Made by a program: the position numbers and the translations under genes. The notes under the pieces are model-generated. The model ran no database searches, was not told where the DNA came from, and worked only from the letters and a program-made list of their open reading frames with translations. Positions 1-12,590 of a DNA stretch of 64,000 nucleotides are shown here, one piece after another (within the stretch, counting starts at the first letter, position 1; every line of letters starts with the position of its first letter). Origin of the DNA: Antitrichia curtipendula (lineage: Eukaryota > Streptophyta > Bryopsida > Hypnales > Leucodontaceae); NCBI GenBank assembly GCA_951230915.1, contig OX579634.1, positions 48,001,570 through 48,065,569 on the forward strand, read 5' to 3'.

Positions 1-294
1 AAGAATATGACAAGTTAGCAAACAAGGAATATGACAAAATTAGCAAAGAAAGACAAGGTTAGTAAACTCATTGCTTAGAGGATGCCCGGGGAGAGCAGCT
101 ATGATCAGCTACCACCCTGCAGCAAACAAATTGGACTCTGCAATCAACTTGAATTGCAAGTTCAAACAAATAAAAAATTCATTGCAAATTCTGACAAGTG
201 ATCCCTTGTTTACTGAAGCCAATTCTCACGAAGAGGTCATATTAAAACTATCAACCTAAAAATGGAACCATGCCACGGATTCTAAGCTGCACTT
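1..294. other. unassigned AT-rich sequence
   Basis: No gene is recognised here. A short open frame (71-259, plus) encodes about 60 residues with no motif I know. It could be a remnant of a larger element that begins outside the window. Confidence 0.4.
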
Positions 295-882
295 TTAACC
301 CCTAAAACCCCGAGGGTGATTTCTGCCAAAAAACACTCAAAATTACCACTTCTGTTGTATTCACTTAAGGAAACCAATTTTTTGGTTTTGGGGGGAATTT
401 AACCGTAGGATCTTGTAATTAAATTGTCTGAGATCATGTAGTAAAAATTTCATCAAATTTGACCGTACGGATTGGAAGATATTAGCATTCAAAGTTGAAC
501 TAAAAGTTTTTTTTCAAGAAGATGCTTAAATTGCCCCAAAAAATAAGATTGTCCATAACTTTTTCATCCCTAGTCCAAATAGAATGAATCAAAGCTTCAC
601 GTATAGGTAAGAACATAATCTTTTAGGTAAAAAATTCAAAAAAAATTATTTTGACTTTTTGTAATTTTTTGGAGGCTGCCCGCCAATCTCCATTTCTTGC
701 TCATTGTACCATAACTTTTTCATTCGGCATCCGATTGAAACAAAAATTATATATCCACAAAGCTCTTGCAAAGCTACACGACCTCAAAAAATCTCAAAAA
801 AATTCACTTCAAACTGAGACAATAGGAACCTACCCAGACCCAAATTGTCTCCTGAGGGGACAAGCAAGATTTTAGGGATTAA
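295..882. mobile_element. MITE-like dispersed element, copy 1
   Basis: This stretch is closely similar over its whole length to 44905-45496. The ends are inverted repeats of the type ttaacccctaaa...tttagggattaa, degenerate in this copy and perfect in the other. It carries no convincing coding frame. Size (about 590 bases), terminal inverted repeats and dispersed copies fit a non-autonomous DNA transposon. Superfamily is not assigned because I cannot see a clean target duplication. Confidence 0.65.
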
Positions 883-1335
883 TGAACCATGCTAGAATTC
901 ACTGTAGCACCATGGTAGCTAATAACTAGGCATGGGACAGATATCGACCTCTATCACCTGCACTAGCAAATTTTTTGACGTTAACTTGTGGTCGTGTGAC
1001 ACGCATCCACAAGCTTTAGGGAGGCGCCTCGGTGGCAACTCCTGTTGTCTTTTTTCCCGTCTAAGTGGCTCCTCGTGATCAGAGAGCGGGGTGGATTTGG
1101 CAATACCATTTTCCTTTGTTTTTCACTGTGTGGCAATTGTTTTTGTTTCACTATTGTAGTTTTGGCGAACTTGTGGTTGCAAGTTTAAAAATTTTCACTC
1201 AGGGGAGTCGAACCCCGGCCACAGAGGCCTTGCTCGGATGCAATGAGTGAACCCACCCACCACCAACCCAATTAGTGAATTGTTTTCAAAAAAATTTAGA
1301 AGCCCAAACTTGCCGAATTAATAGAAACAGCCTGC
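883..1335. other. spacer with possible tRNA-derived SINE fragment
   Basis: On the minus strand around 1195-1235 there is a sequence reading ggggttcgactcccc. It matches the tRNA T-arm and Pol III B box (GGTTCGANTCC). A G/T-rich block lies upstream on the same strand, but I cannot find a clear A box or cloverleaf. A SINE fragment is possible and a functional tRNA is not supported. The rest of the stretch has no gene. Confidence 0.3.
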
Positions 1336-4300
1336 TTACATGTCTATTCCCCGTTGCACCGCCTCCTCCTGCCACGAAGCAATAGTCTTGGTCACAAGAA
1401 AACTTCCAAAGTGAAAAAACCCAGTGAATACAATTTCACACGTATCTACATGCCCTGTAAGGCGGTTTCGCAATTTCAACTTCATAAAACTCAAAGTCGA
1501 AAACGTGCGTTTGTCCTTCACATTGCCAAGGACTGTGCAAATTGCAATTTCGGCCAGTTTAATGAACTCCGAGAGCCGGTTAAGCATCAATGCGTTGTGC
1601 CAATACGAACCCAGACTTTTGTCAAAGGATTTACATCCCGAGGTTCTTCCAAAGCCCCTTTAGCTTGGGCCTTCATAGTCAACTTAAACAAGGAGATCTG
1701 CAGTGTTAAGAGCCTCCCATCAAGAATGGGGTCCACTTGATGGTAGTCGGGCTTTTCCTGAGTCCCGAAATTCACCTGCTTCACAATTGCAAATTTAGAT
1801 TTCAACGTGGCCACATGTAAGGGGAACAAGTTGTTGCAATTGTCTTGCAACCAGTACTGAGGAAACACTATTCCCAAGGCACACATGAGCTCAACGTGAG
1901 GGAAGCGGACATCAAGCCCCAGATTCAACATCTCAGCTGCATCCTTACACTATGACTTTACAGAGGTAGTCATTGTAGCCAGGTTGTCCCTGCTAACTGG
2001 GAGCTTATTTCCCAAGATTGCACACAGTGAGTGTGCCGGGTAAGTGTGATCCCCAATGCAGAAAGCAAGACTCTCTCCCCCCCTATGTTAAGATCAATCA
2101 CCCACTCCTGAGAAATGGAAAAGGAGTGATCGTTGAGAATGTCATAAAACATCTCAAAGTGTTGTTTCTGCCAAGCCGTATCCTTGTCGCTATACATTAT
2201 GTACAGCTTAGCCTGACAAATCTTCACTATGGCAACATAATCATTCACAAACACATGGTTAGACTGTGCAAACTTCATCAAGGAATTGATGGAATCCAAC
2301 AAGGGTATGATGCAGGTCAAGCCCAATAGAGTACCGATGTCACAAAGCAGAAGATAATTCTGCCTAGCACCGTCCCTCGCAGCAGCCTGCTTCATTGTGA
2401 GATCAGGCTCCTTGACAACTGCATCCTGACACATTTTAACAAGTAGTGTTTTGTACTCGCCTATAACCCTCTTCAAGGATTCAAGCAAGAAAATCCATCA
2501 TGTTTTGACATTTCTGAGCATGCAATTGTCCTCTGTTTCCACTAAGTCGGCAAGATTTCAAAATTCTAAGGTATGCTTGGGACTATGCTTGAAATACATA
2601 TACATGGCTTGGCAGAGGGCCTCAAGTTTTGCCACAATTGGCAAGTTTGATAGAGGTTCCATTGTCAAGTTCGTTCGATGAGCCATGCAATGAATGTCAA
2701 ACATGAATGGAGCCGAGTGCTGGCGCATTTGCACCGTAACCCCATTACGTGACCCCTGAAAGACTGACACCCCATCTGCACCGAAGCAGACTAGACGGCT
2801 AGCTACTTCGGCTGCATTGAGAGCTGAGTGATGCAAGACCATTCCCTATATGGTTTCTCTAACGGCCTAAGCCCCACTACCATGTTTAAGTCGGCTTAAG
2901 GAAAGCAAGATAGGCACTCTCTTGAACCCTATAGAGATGTACAAGTGAATCGACAACCAAGACTGCGAATTGATTGTACTAACTTCGTTTGCACTCAAGG
3001 AGAAGAAACGGGCTTTAGAAATAACCTGTTGCGTGTGCTGGGCCAAGGTTTTTGCAAGTTGATCGGCCATTTCCCACCCCACAACAACACTCCAGTGCTT
3101 CTTGGGAAAATCTAGAACAAAGAGAAGCTCCAGTAACTCATAAATATTCTCGTACTGAGACAAAGGTCAGCCCTGCATGAACAACCAAAGCATGGAGCGG
3201 AATTGAACAATCTTCTGCTTGCGTTTACAAATCGTCCCATGCGCCACCTGTTGTAGAATTGTATCCCCCGCCTTCCCCAACCAAGAAAAATAAATTTTCT
3301 CATTCTTGACATGCACATTGTTTATCATAAAGTAGTGATCACCTGCCTATACCCTCCCAAATAAAGTAGTGGCCTTTCTCCAACCGGCATGCTTCCACAA
3401 TGGATCAAGTTTAGGAATTAGCAATTTCTCCCTCCCCTCAACCTCTGTGCACACTTTGCACCGTACTTGTCTGACGGTGCCATCTTCACCAAGGACACTC
3501 TCTGCCCACGGTAGACGTGCAGCCTATGAATCTTGCCACTACTTGTTCAATTCATACTTCAGACGCCATTTGCGGGCCAAATCATGGGCCGGAGAAGCCT
3601 CCGCTGGATCAAGCATGATGACTTCAGTTGCACTGGAAGGAGGCACCGGCAGAGAATCTCATGGTGTGTCAATGTCTTCCACAAGATGAATTGTAGGGGT
3701 GTCGAGAAGCACCAGTGATGACGACTGTCCCTGTCGCAACCCAAATGACACTTCACAGTACCAAATTGTCTTTGGCAAACCTTCAAAACTTCACTTGGGT
3801 CACAAACTACCTAACACTGCACATGCCAAGCACATACAGAGTTAGTCTTCATTTCCAACTCATTTTGTTAAGTCCCAGTTACCGAAACTACTAACACACA
3901 CTCCACTCGTGGCACCCGGCATGTCACTTGGTAACATGGGGTGGAACTTCCATCTCAATGTATAAAGACTCATGGTGGCACTACTCACCCCACTCCATGC
4001 TAGCCCATCTTGCATTTGCTACTTTTCCAACATGGCTAACCGGGACTCACAACTCGGGCCACATAGAATGTGGCCTAGTAAGGAGCGGGACTCCACCCAA
4101 CTGATGCCACGGGACACACACAAGTGTCCCATGGTGCCTTGAACCGGTGGTGAAGTCACATCACCAACCTTGAGTTCACCGGGACTCACCAAGGCTCCAA
4201 GAGGGAGTGAGGAGGGAGACCAACCCCTCCTATAGTACTTTCTGTGGCATTCAGCAGCCCCCCCCCCCCCTTGTGGGTCGAAGGAACACCCCAAACCCAC

Positions 4301-5092
4301 TTGGGTTTTGGAAGACCACCCATTTCCAACCCGAAATGGTCAAGTTTCATCTCCATTTGGACTCTCGAACTTCCAAATGGCGTAACTTTGCGGTCAGAGA
4401 ACCAAATACCACATGCGAGTCCATTTCAGATGTCTAAGCGACAAGTAGATGCCAATGGACTCTTCACTCGTCCCATTTAGACAAGATCTCACAAAGTTAT
4501 GGCCTTCCAAAGATTCGGGTTCACCGGGGGAGGTGTCACGCCTTCACCACGGCCCTTCTCTTGACCATAACTTTTGGCTCATAGCTTAGAACCTCGTAAT
4601 ACTAGTCATTCTAACTTCCTTGTGTTCATATCTTTCCAATGATATGCTACATGCCCTACCTCATTGAGGGAATCATTGAAAACCCTCACTCCTAGCCCTT
4701 AAGTGTCCCGGTCGCCACCGGAACATAGTCAACTTTGAACGTCCATAACTTCTAGCTCACAACTCCAAATCATGCGTTCTAAAGACGGTTGGATGCGTAT
4801 TCTCAAGGGCTTTCCAAGCACGTAAGACACTACACCGCATCTTACAAATCCAAGGCGCTATTGCGCCCTGTTCGATCAGGAGTCTCACAAAACTCCCTTT
4901 CTAGTCTATTGCAAGGCTTGGGGAGTCACCCCAAGGTCCTCTTTGCTCACCAAGACACTTTGGGCACCTCAAGGGGAGATAGGGGCGTGACAGTCCCTGC
5001 GTGGTACCCAAAGTCACGTGAGCATCACTCCCTGAACCTTTCAGTCTACCCTCGTATAAGAACTTGTGCATGATGGACACACGGGGAGCCAT
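1336..5092 (-). pseudogene. hAT transposase relic A (ZNF862-like)
   Basis: Broken transposase of the hAT superfamily, the type related to animal ZNF862. In minus-strand order I see an N-terminal leader (from about 5092), a BED-like zinc-binding segment near 3480-3380 (CKVC...KLDPLWKH), a core piece (3163-2867), the block CFGADGVSVFQG around the second catalytic Asp (near 2770), a helical insertion (2488-1970), and the C-terminal dimerisation block with KLAEIAICTVLGNVKDKRTF (1590-1336). The pieces lie in different frames with several stop codons, so the gene is dead. A solo LTR (3732-4992) sits in its 5' part; reading across the LTR with one target copy removed continues the same frame. Two related copies lie at 6018-11949 and 28958-32263, all in the same orientation. 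Confidence 0.85.
3732..4992. mobile_element. solo LTR inserted in hAT relic A
   Basis: The segment starts TGTCGCAACCC and ends GGGGCGTGACA, giving the TG...CA ends of an LTR. It is flanked by a perfect 5-base target duplication, gtccc (3727-3731 and 4993-4997). No second LTR, primer site or coding frame is present, so this is a solo LTR left by recombination between the two LTRs of a retroelement. It contains a run of about 14 C near 4256-4269. The inverse complement of its right end (TGTCACGCCCC) resembles common plant Gypsy LTR starts, so the parent element may have been on the minus strand. Confidence 0.85.
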
Positions 5093-6017
5093 GAATTTGC
5101 GAGAAAAACACCAAGTGTGAGAATAGAATGCAATTCGGTGAAATGTGCAAAAGAGGATGAGTACTCATCTGTTGAAAACAACCTGACCTTCCCAATTTAT
5201 GGCGGATGTTGACATTCAAGAACGCCACCTGCACAAACTACCACCCTACTGCAAAAACAAACAAAAACCCATATAAATTCCTAAATTCTACACAATGCCA
5301 AGACGCACACCACAATTCTCTCATCGCAATGTGCTAAGTGACCTTCTTCTTTACCGTGAGAGACGCAAAGCCACAAACCTTGCATTGTCAGCAAAGCTTT
5401 TGCACCTAAAACCTAAATCATCTAAACTGTCATGGATTCCAAGATTTTGTCCATGCAAGAAAAAAACAAACTCTCAAGCTTAAAGGCGACCCAAAACAGC
5501 GCATCCAAAATCCTTAAATCTTGAACTTGCTCATAAAGCTTCAAAGGCGCCAAATTTAACTCTCAGCACGTTCATCTCCACAACTCCATCATCGCTCATT
5601 AATCACGATTCTCCTAAGTTAAACTTGCTTTTCCTAAAACTGCAATTGGTGACCAACTGCAATTGGCGACCAACTCCAGTGGGACCAAGTGAGAATTGGC
5701 GAATGAGGTGCAGAAAACTCAAGCGATAACTGGCGAATGAGGTGTACAAAACTTCTACGTGGTGATAACAAACAACTGGATCTGAAGAGACTGGCGAAGA
5801 AAACAAGCTTGGCAGTAGCAAAGGCGGAGATGGCGACAAGCCCTGGGGCAGTTGACAAGGCACCCGAGGCCAGCTTGTCAGTCTGCCTCAGGCGATTTTT
5901 TTTTTTTTTTTTAATATTGCCATGTTCAAAATTCGTCTACCCATTTTCCAGGTAGGGATTGGTGATTATTCGCCACAAAAAATTTCGTTGACCTGCACTA
6001 AACCACTCTTCAAAGAC
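5093..6017. other. 5' region of hAT relic A, with short repeats
   Basis: Gene-free between the start of relic A and the end of relic B. Near 5640-5680 a short unit (caactgcaattggcgac) is repeated two to three times, and near 5693-5745 a unit containing ggcgaatgaggtg is repeated twice. A run of 18 T starts at about 5897, after cctcaggcga. These could be the terminal part of the hAT element, but I could not pair a terminal inverted repeat. Confidence 0.4.
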
Positions 6018-9000
6018 CTACTGATATGGAAAATTCTCGAGAGTGAAGACCTTTTGAGAATACATTCCTACAATGACCTCTAGATTGTCAACTAGGCTTG
6101 CTCTAAGCTTTGACTTCAGGAAAGCCAATGAAGAAAACGTCCTCTCATCCTCCACTGACCCAATAACATGGATCATAGCGATCTCTGCAAGCTTAATGAA
6201 CTCAGAAAAATTCTGAGTGAGACTATTGTTTCCATCCAGAACCCACCACACCTTGGTCAAAGGATTCACAATGTAGGGCGACAGCATTGTAGACCGTGCA
6301 TTGGACCTCATACAAGTTCAAAATAAGCTATGTTGCTCCATTTCACTACAAGAAAACGGACAAAAATGTAACTGTGCAAATGACTACAAAACAATCGTAT
6401 TGCAATTGCATAACGGAAATGTGACTCTTGGCGCTGCAGTCACTTCGGACAAGTCATTTACAAGTCGCGACTGCAAATTTATTATCACCTAACAAAGTGG
6501 GAACGGATGTAATTTTGGATGAGAAGAGGTTTCATAGAGTGAGATAAAGAAAGACAGCCTTAGGAAAGATGGCTTTGATATACCATCTGGAAAGTGCGGT
6601 TTTGGACCGAGTTGGACCAGCAAGAGACCTCTCAAAAATCTGACATGGACATTTCGCGTGTAATCACGTTGAAGTCATTTTTGAGTTGCGTCCAATCCCT
6701 TGTAAATATGATGTGGACATCTTGAACACAGTCGCAACACAGTCATGTTTGAGTCACGAGGAACCCCTATATAATCTGACGTGGACATCTTGAACGCAGT
6801 TGCAGCGCAATCATTCTATAGTTGCAGGGGACCCCTCTATAATCTGACATGGACTTTCACGTAGGCATCATTTCAAAGTTACGATAGACCCCTTATAGAT
6901 CTGACGAGGACAGGCAAATCAAAAATCATTATGTAGTCATTTTAAAGTGATTTAGGGTTTGGGAGTTGCAACAATGTGTGCAAAAAAGAATGTATTGACA
7001 ATTGCATGGTTAGTAGTCATTCAACAGTCACATATGAATACATTTTAAATATTGCAAAGATACATCATACACCATTTACAATACATCATACACCATATAC
7101 AATACATCATACACCATGCTCAATATAAAATATATCATATACAAAATAGTTGACAAATATGTCACATGGCTCTCAAAGCCACCTAGTGTGTGAATATGAA
7201 GAGTTGAAATGACAAGCCTTTTATACAAGTGGAGTGATAGGAGGCAAGACAAACTATGTGGGACATGTAAAACATAGAAATTGTGTTATTAGTAATATTT
7301 TAGATCTCATTTAGGAATAATAGATTAATTGTTTTCAAAAAACTTTGAACTAATAAAAGTTGAAAAATGAATTTCACTTTCATCTCCAAAAATTTGTTTT
7401 GGATTTTGAACCTCAAATCAAAAGTTGTGGACAAATTTGAGAAGAAGATTAGAGAGGTTATTTTCTTAACATTTTTTTGATTCTAATAGTGTAGAAGACG
7501 TAATGTCGTTATCTGACTGCAGTACTGTAACACGACTTCCACTTGACTAGGTGCAGTCACATGGAAGTCATAGGTGACCCCTAGTGAATTAGAATCGTAG
7601 AAGGTCATTGTCATTGTTAGTAATGTTGTTCTAGTTTTTTTTGCAGTGTGGTTCTTAGAGGTAGGCTTAACAATGGAATTGTATGCATGCACAGGAAGTT
7701 AAGGTTCAACAAATGTGCAAATCTATCCACAATCTAGAGCCTATAGGATTGATTTGTTCCTCAAACATTGTCAATTTTGGTGGAATCGATAAATTTAGTG
7801 GGTGTAATTAAATTGTTTGTAAAAAAAACTTGTTAGTACAAAAAAGTAGTAGGGTGAAGCCGCAAGATACACAAAGTAACCCTACTTATACCAAGGATGA
7901 TGTAGTTGACAAACCTGGTTGGAAAGTAGTCTTATGTAAGGAAGCCCGTTCCAAGCATGAAGTTGTCAACCGCACAGATGCCTTCATCACCACTACTGAG
8001 GAGGCTATAGGGCTCACTGCTCCCCAACGACTACCGAGTAGAAGCTCCACCACCAATCTAATTGAAACCATTGAATTATCTGTGGAAGAAAACTTACCTG
8101 CGCAAGAGATGTACTAGGTACACACTTCATGTCTAAACCGCGAAGCCCTGTCATGTTGACTATGTAGTTTGTTGCCCTAGTTTTTGTGTTAATAGAAGCA
8201 TTTTTCATAAACCGCAAGTGCATGCAGCAGTGAGGCAGGTCGACAAATTGGAAGACGTTGGAATGGTAGTAGTACAATCCGAATCACTTTCCGAAGTGTA
8301 GTCATGTACTAGTCATTGTGTAGTTATGTGACAGACAAACCGCAGTCATAGTGCAGTCACGTCGCTTGCAATTGCAATTTCAACGTCTTGTCCTCTGCCA
8401 TCCTGAATGTCTTACCATTTACTAGGTAATCACAGGGCCATGTTCACTTCTTTTCATTCACGCTCTATTGAATTGCCACAAGTTATGGCCTCAACAACTT
8501 TAAACATTTTCCTACACCTTGTGCTCTAATGCAAACCCTGAACCTAACAATAGGTGTGGAAGCACCTTAAACACTGATGACGCTATCCATAGCACGGTTT
8601 CCTCAAAATGAGTCCATACAGCATGTATCCAAGTCGCGACAACCCAAAGGAATGAACGCAATTATTTCATTCTCCAACTAATGTTCAATCTCTAAAATAT
8701 ATGCAATAAGGCTCATAGACCTTGCTCTCCTAAAATTAATTCATTTAAGGTACCCTAACACTACATCTTAGCTAACTTGCATTCATTCAAATATTCCTAA
8801 ACTCCAGTATTCCAAAAGATGCCCATGTTGCATGCCTCTGTATGTATTTTGTTAGAAAACCCATGCCAGTCACACTACAGTCATATTGTAGTGACATACC
8901 TAAAATTGTCCTTACCCTATTTTTCCTGTACCACGAGGACCCATCTTTTCTTTATCCATTAGTAAAAAAAAAAGCCGACCGAGTGACTCCTCCTAGCGCT

Positions 9001-11949
9001 GTAGTCATTTTGCAGTCACTTTGAAGTCACCTACAGTCGCAAAAATTGGAACCGCATGACTCAACCGTGACTTTGCCTTTTGCAGTCGCATTCCAATTCA
9101 CCACGTCACTACATCATCGCCCTTGTGAATGGAATGCTGTGAAGTGAAGTTGAAGTCGCAAAATTAGCGCAATCATGTTTATGGCCGTTTTCTTGTAGTG
9201 TTAGCTTCTGTCAATTGATCAATGCTTCTAGAAGCAACTTCCCGTTGCCAAATCCAATTATCTTGCCATGTCCGTAAGCATCCATCGACGTGCACATGTG
9301 CTTATCGAAATTGTCATTAGCATCACCTTGGCACTAGTACTGAGGGTACATGATGTCAAGAGCGTTCATCACGTTCTGGGCTGGAAAGCAGTTGTCCAGC
9401 TCATGTATGAGCTTTGTTGTTGCCCCTGCAATTAGATAACCACCAAATTTGATTTCAGTCAAAGTTCACGACACAAATCCCACCTCATTTTAGCAAAACA
9501 AGCCATCCTAATAAAGATTACATCTTGTGCATCTCAAATAAACAACCATCCTGTGCATCTCAAAAGAATGGAAGTAAAAGCAATACAACATGAATGAAGC
9601 AAAGGCAATAGAAATCTCACCTATGAATTCAAGCTTGACTAGAGCTACAAGATCAGTCCAAACATTTTGATCCACTACTGTAAGTTTGTGCTCAACATGA
9701 ATCTGTTCACCATAGCAAACAAAGGATAATACTACAGTGCCATCATTGAATTCCGTGAACCATTTAATATGAGCATCTTCATGGCTGCACTCTAGAAGGT
9801 TATTGAAGGACCAAAACTCATATGTGGAAAAGCAGGTCAATGGATCTTCATACATGCCATGCAAAGATGCTTGGCAAATTTTGACAGCTGCAATGAAATC
9901 ACAGATAAACACCTCTCTTTTTCACTAGATGAACCCCGTGTTTTTTCTCATATTTTGTGCAAAAGTCACCAAGCTGTCCACAGCATCCAAAAAAGGGAGT
10001 AGACAACACATGCCAAGCATGGTGTAGGGGTCAAGTAGAAGAGCAAGACAAGCCTGAAATACAATAAACTTCACATTCAAAAGAAGGCCCAATAATATTT
10101 GAAATAGGTTTAGAGTAAGACAAAGAAGACAAGATTAAGCACATTTGCACAAGTTCAGTGAAAACAAAGCACAAAAAAGCACAAGGTCAACAAAGAAATT
10201 CGAAACTAGAAAAAACAAAACAAATTTGAAACTAACCTCTACTTTATCATTGTCTCCCACATTTTCCGTCATTGTATAGATCAAGGTGCAATATTTTGCC
10301 AACAGACGACGCAGAGGCTCGATCATTGACATCCAATGAGTTTCCACTCACTTCAGCATTTTCAGGCCTTTTGTTTGTGTTAATTCGGCCAAGGCTCTGA
10401 ATTTTGTTAACTGTTTCGGACTTTTGTTGAAGTATGCGTGCGTCACAATAAGAACTTTCTTGATGGATTCAAAGATCTGTAAGCTTTCAAGAGCTTTGAA
10501 AGCTAAGTTACACCTATGCACTACACAATGTACTCCATGGTAGAATGGAGCATATTGTTCTTTCATTTGCACAATAACACCAGTTCTCACACCCTGAAGA
10601 GTTGCTGCACCGTCACGACCAAAACTTATCAGTTTTGAGGCCAACATTTCAGAGTCTAATCCCCCGCCAGTGAACACAGTCTCTACAATCAATTTTGTCA
10701 AATTGTCGACATTGGAAGCACAATCTACCCAATGCAGAGAGACTTGCGCACCCAATTCTGGACCACGTAGCAATGAACAAACAAGTATGAGCCAATGTCT
10801 ACAGCAGTGACTTTGTCTGTAGTAACAGCTAGAAATCTAGCCTTCTGGACAAGCTTCTTGATTTCTTCTAAGACAACTTTGTACATGAACGAAGCCATGA
10901 CCCAAGCGCTATATATCGTCACACCAGTGAATGCTAGGCAAGTCAAGGACTGCCAAGATCTTATACAAATTCTGCCAAGACTCATATTCTAGCATTGATC
11001 GACCACTTTTGAGAACTTGAAACAACGTAGCAAACTGGATTTTTTTTCTGCGAGCCTCTAATGTTGTGCAATTGTTGATTTGCTCTACTGTGGAGGCAAG
11101 TGAGCGGGAAGTACATAGGCAAAGGTTTTTTCTATGCTTACACTGGGTTGCTATGTATTGCTCCCCTTTTTTCACACCAAACATTGACAAGTCTTTCTTT
11201 GCAGTGCGCTTACCATCGTGCTTGAACAAAGTGTCCGATTTCGGGGCCATAACACAAGCTTTGCGATCAATTGCAGTACAAACCTTGCATCTTACCATAT
11301 GCAAAAACCCATCATCTGCCAAAATGCCTTCAGTTCTCAAGAGCTTAACTACCCACTCGATTTGGAATTTGCGATGTCTATTGTATTGTTTTTGCAACTT
11401 GCTCTTTGAAGTCTTAACCTTACTTCTCATGGTTGCCCCTTTCTTATGCGGAGGGGAATCCACTTCATCATCCTCTCCTTCACTAGCATCGGGAACCTCC
11501 CGCAAGCCACAATTGTCTCCATCTTCTGATGAATCAAACAAGGCAATGAGAAGGGACTTAGAGCTGATGATGAGGGTGTCACTGGATCCGCCAGATGATG
11601 TTGGAGTCACAGCAGTGTCTATGGACACGGTGTTTTTTGTCCCAGTGGAATTGGTTGACAGATAGTCTCCAACTCCATCAAATTTTGCACTTGGTACATT
11701 TGGGAAGCGAGAATTGAGCACCAAACCAAGAGGTTGGGTTGAGCCAGAACCACGGGAACTTGAGAAATAAGATTGCAGTGTCGCCTTTTGAGTTGTTTGT
11801 CACCGCGCATTCTCCACTGAAATAACCTTCACCTTTTTTTCTTTACACACAACTACCAATGCGTAGCAAGTAGCTTTGTTTGTCTTCGTCACCTCTCGAT
11901 CTACCTTGCTTGCCAAAAGATCAACCAAATCCTTGTTAGTAGGATCCAT
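6018..11949 (-). pseudogene. hAT transposase relic B (ZNF862-like), nested host
   Basis: Second, better preserved hAT transposase gene. The likely start is the ATG at 11949 (MDPTNKDLVDLL...). A stop (11802-11800) interrupts the leader. A BED-like Cys/His segment follows (VRCKVCTAIDRKA..., near 11300). The core is in 10985-10348, with VTTDKVTAVD (first catalytic Asp region), SFGRDGAATLQG (second Asp region) and a conserved VHCVVHRCNLA helix. Further pieces follow at 10347-10135 and 9912-9508, and the dimerisation block KLAEIAMIHVIGSVEDERTF is at 6311-6018. Frame changes near 10900 and 10750 and the internal stop indicate decay; some gaps near 10230 and 9950 may be true introns. A CACTA element (6344-9200) separates the last exon region from the rest. 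Confidence 0.85.
6344..9200. mobile_element. non-autonomous CACTA (En/Spm-type) transposon
   Basis: The left end reads CACTACAAGAAAACGG and the right end is its inverse complement (CCGTTTTCTTGTAGTG), the diagnostic ends of CACTA elements. Many short motifs of the type gcagtcac, cagtcgca and agtcatt crowd both ends (6425-6930 and 8290-9180), as expected of subterminal repeats bound by the transposase. Inside are four imperfect repeats of about 80 bases (6635-6910, each with tctgacRtggac) and a 21-base unit repeated three times (about 7064-7120, tacatcatacaccat). No transposase frame is visible, so it is non-autonomous. The bases next to the ends (ttt left, tta right) match at two of three positions, an eroded target duplication. 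The element lies inside hAT relic B. Confidence 0.85.
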
Positions 11950-12590
11950 CCCTGAAACTCACAGCAAAACCCAATAGCAAAGATTAACATGGCAACTTGC
12001 ACTTGCGATTGACAGAAAAACAAAAACTCGCAATTTAAATAAAACTTTTTCAGAGTAGAAATTACGCACCATAGCCGAAACCACTCCATCATTCATTTCC
12101 ATCGCCGCTCCACTCATGCAATCAAAGATAGCAAAACAAATCTACATAGTGGCCACAAATGCTCATTTGTCTATTTGCTTGTGTACACCCAACCCTATGC
12201 TCTCAAACCATACTAGTGAATAGGCAAGGCTATTAAGTGCAACGAGTGACAATAACCAGGATCAATGGAGGCAAAACATGGCAATCAAGGAGAGAGATTG
12301 AACACGAAACATGGTGAAGTGGAAGTAAATGCAAGTTCAAAACATGGGGAGACTTCTTTCGTTGCAGCCGCCAGGGCAACTGACCCCTAAACCCTAGTGG
12401 CGAGACTCGGATCCACCCAAACGCCCCAACCCTCTACATCAGGCAAACTCCAAGCCCCTTTTGTAATGCCTTGATGCCTGAGTGGCCACTAGGATATGTG
12501 CCCCAGTGCTTGGATGGCGAAGTCCCCCCATTTTCTTAATTTTTTTTGAAGGGATTTGCCAGCATTTTTATTTTGGTGCAAACTGGCTAT
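11950..12590. other. 5' region of hAT relic B
   Basis: No gene. The stretch precedes the start of relic B and likely contains its leader or terminal sequence. Several gcca/tggc-rich blocks occur near 12360-12560, but a terminal inverted repeat could not be paired with the other end. Confidence 0.35.

Noticed and set aside
1190..1260. tRNA gene on the minus strand
   Set aside because: Only a T-arm-like block is present; no acceptor stem, D arm or anticodon arm can be folded.
11066..11665. 199-residue plus-strand protein
   Set aside because: It is the complement of the first large exon of hAT relic B, which has clear family motifs on the minus strand.
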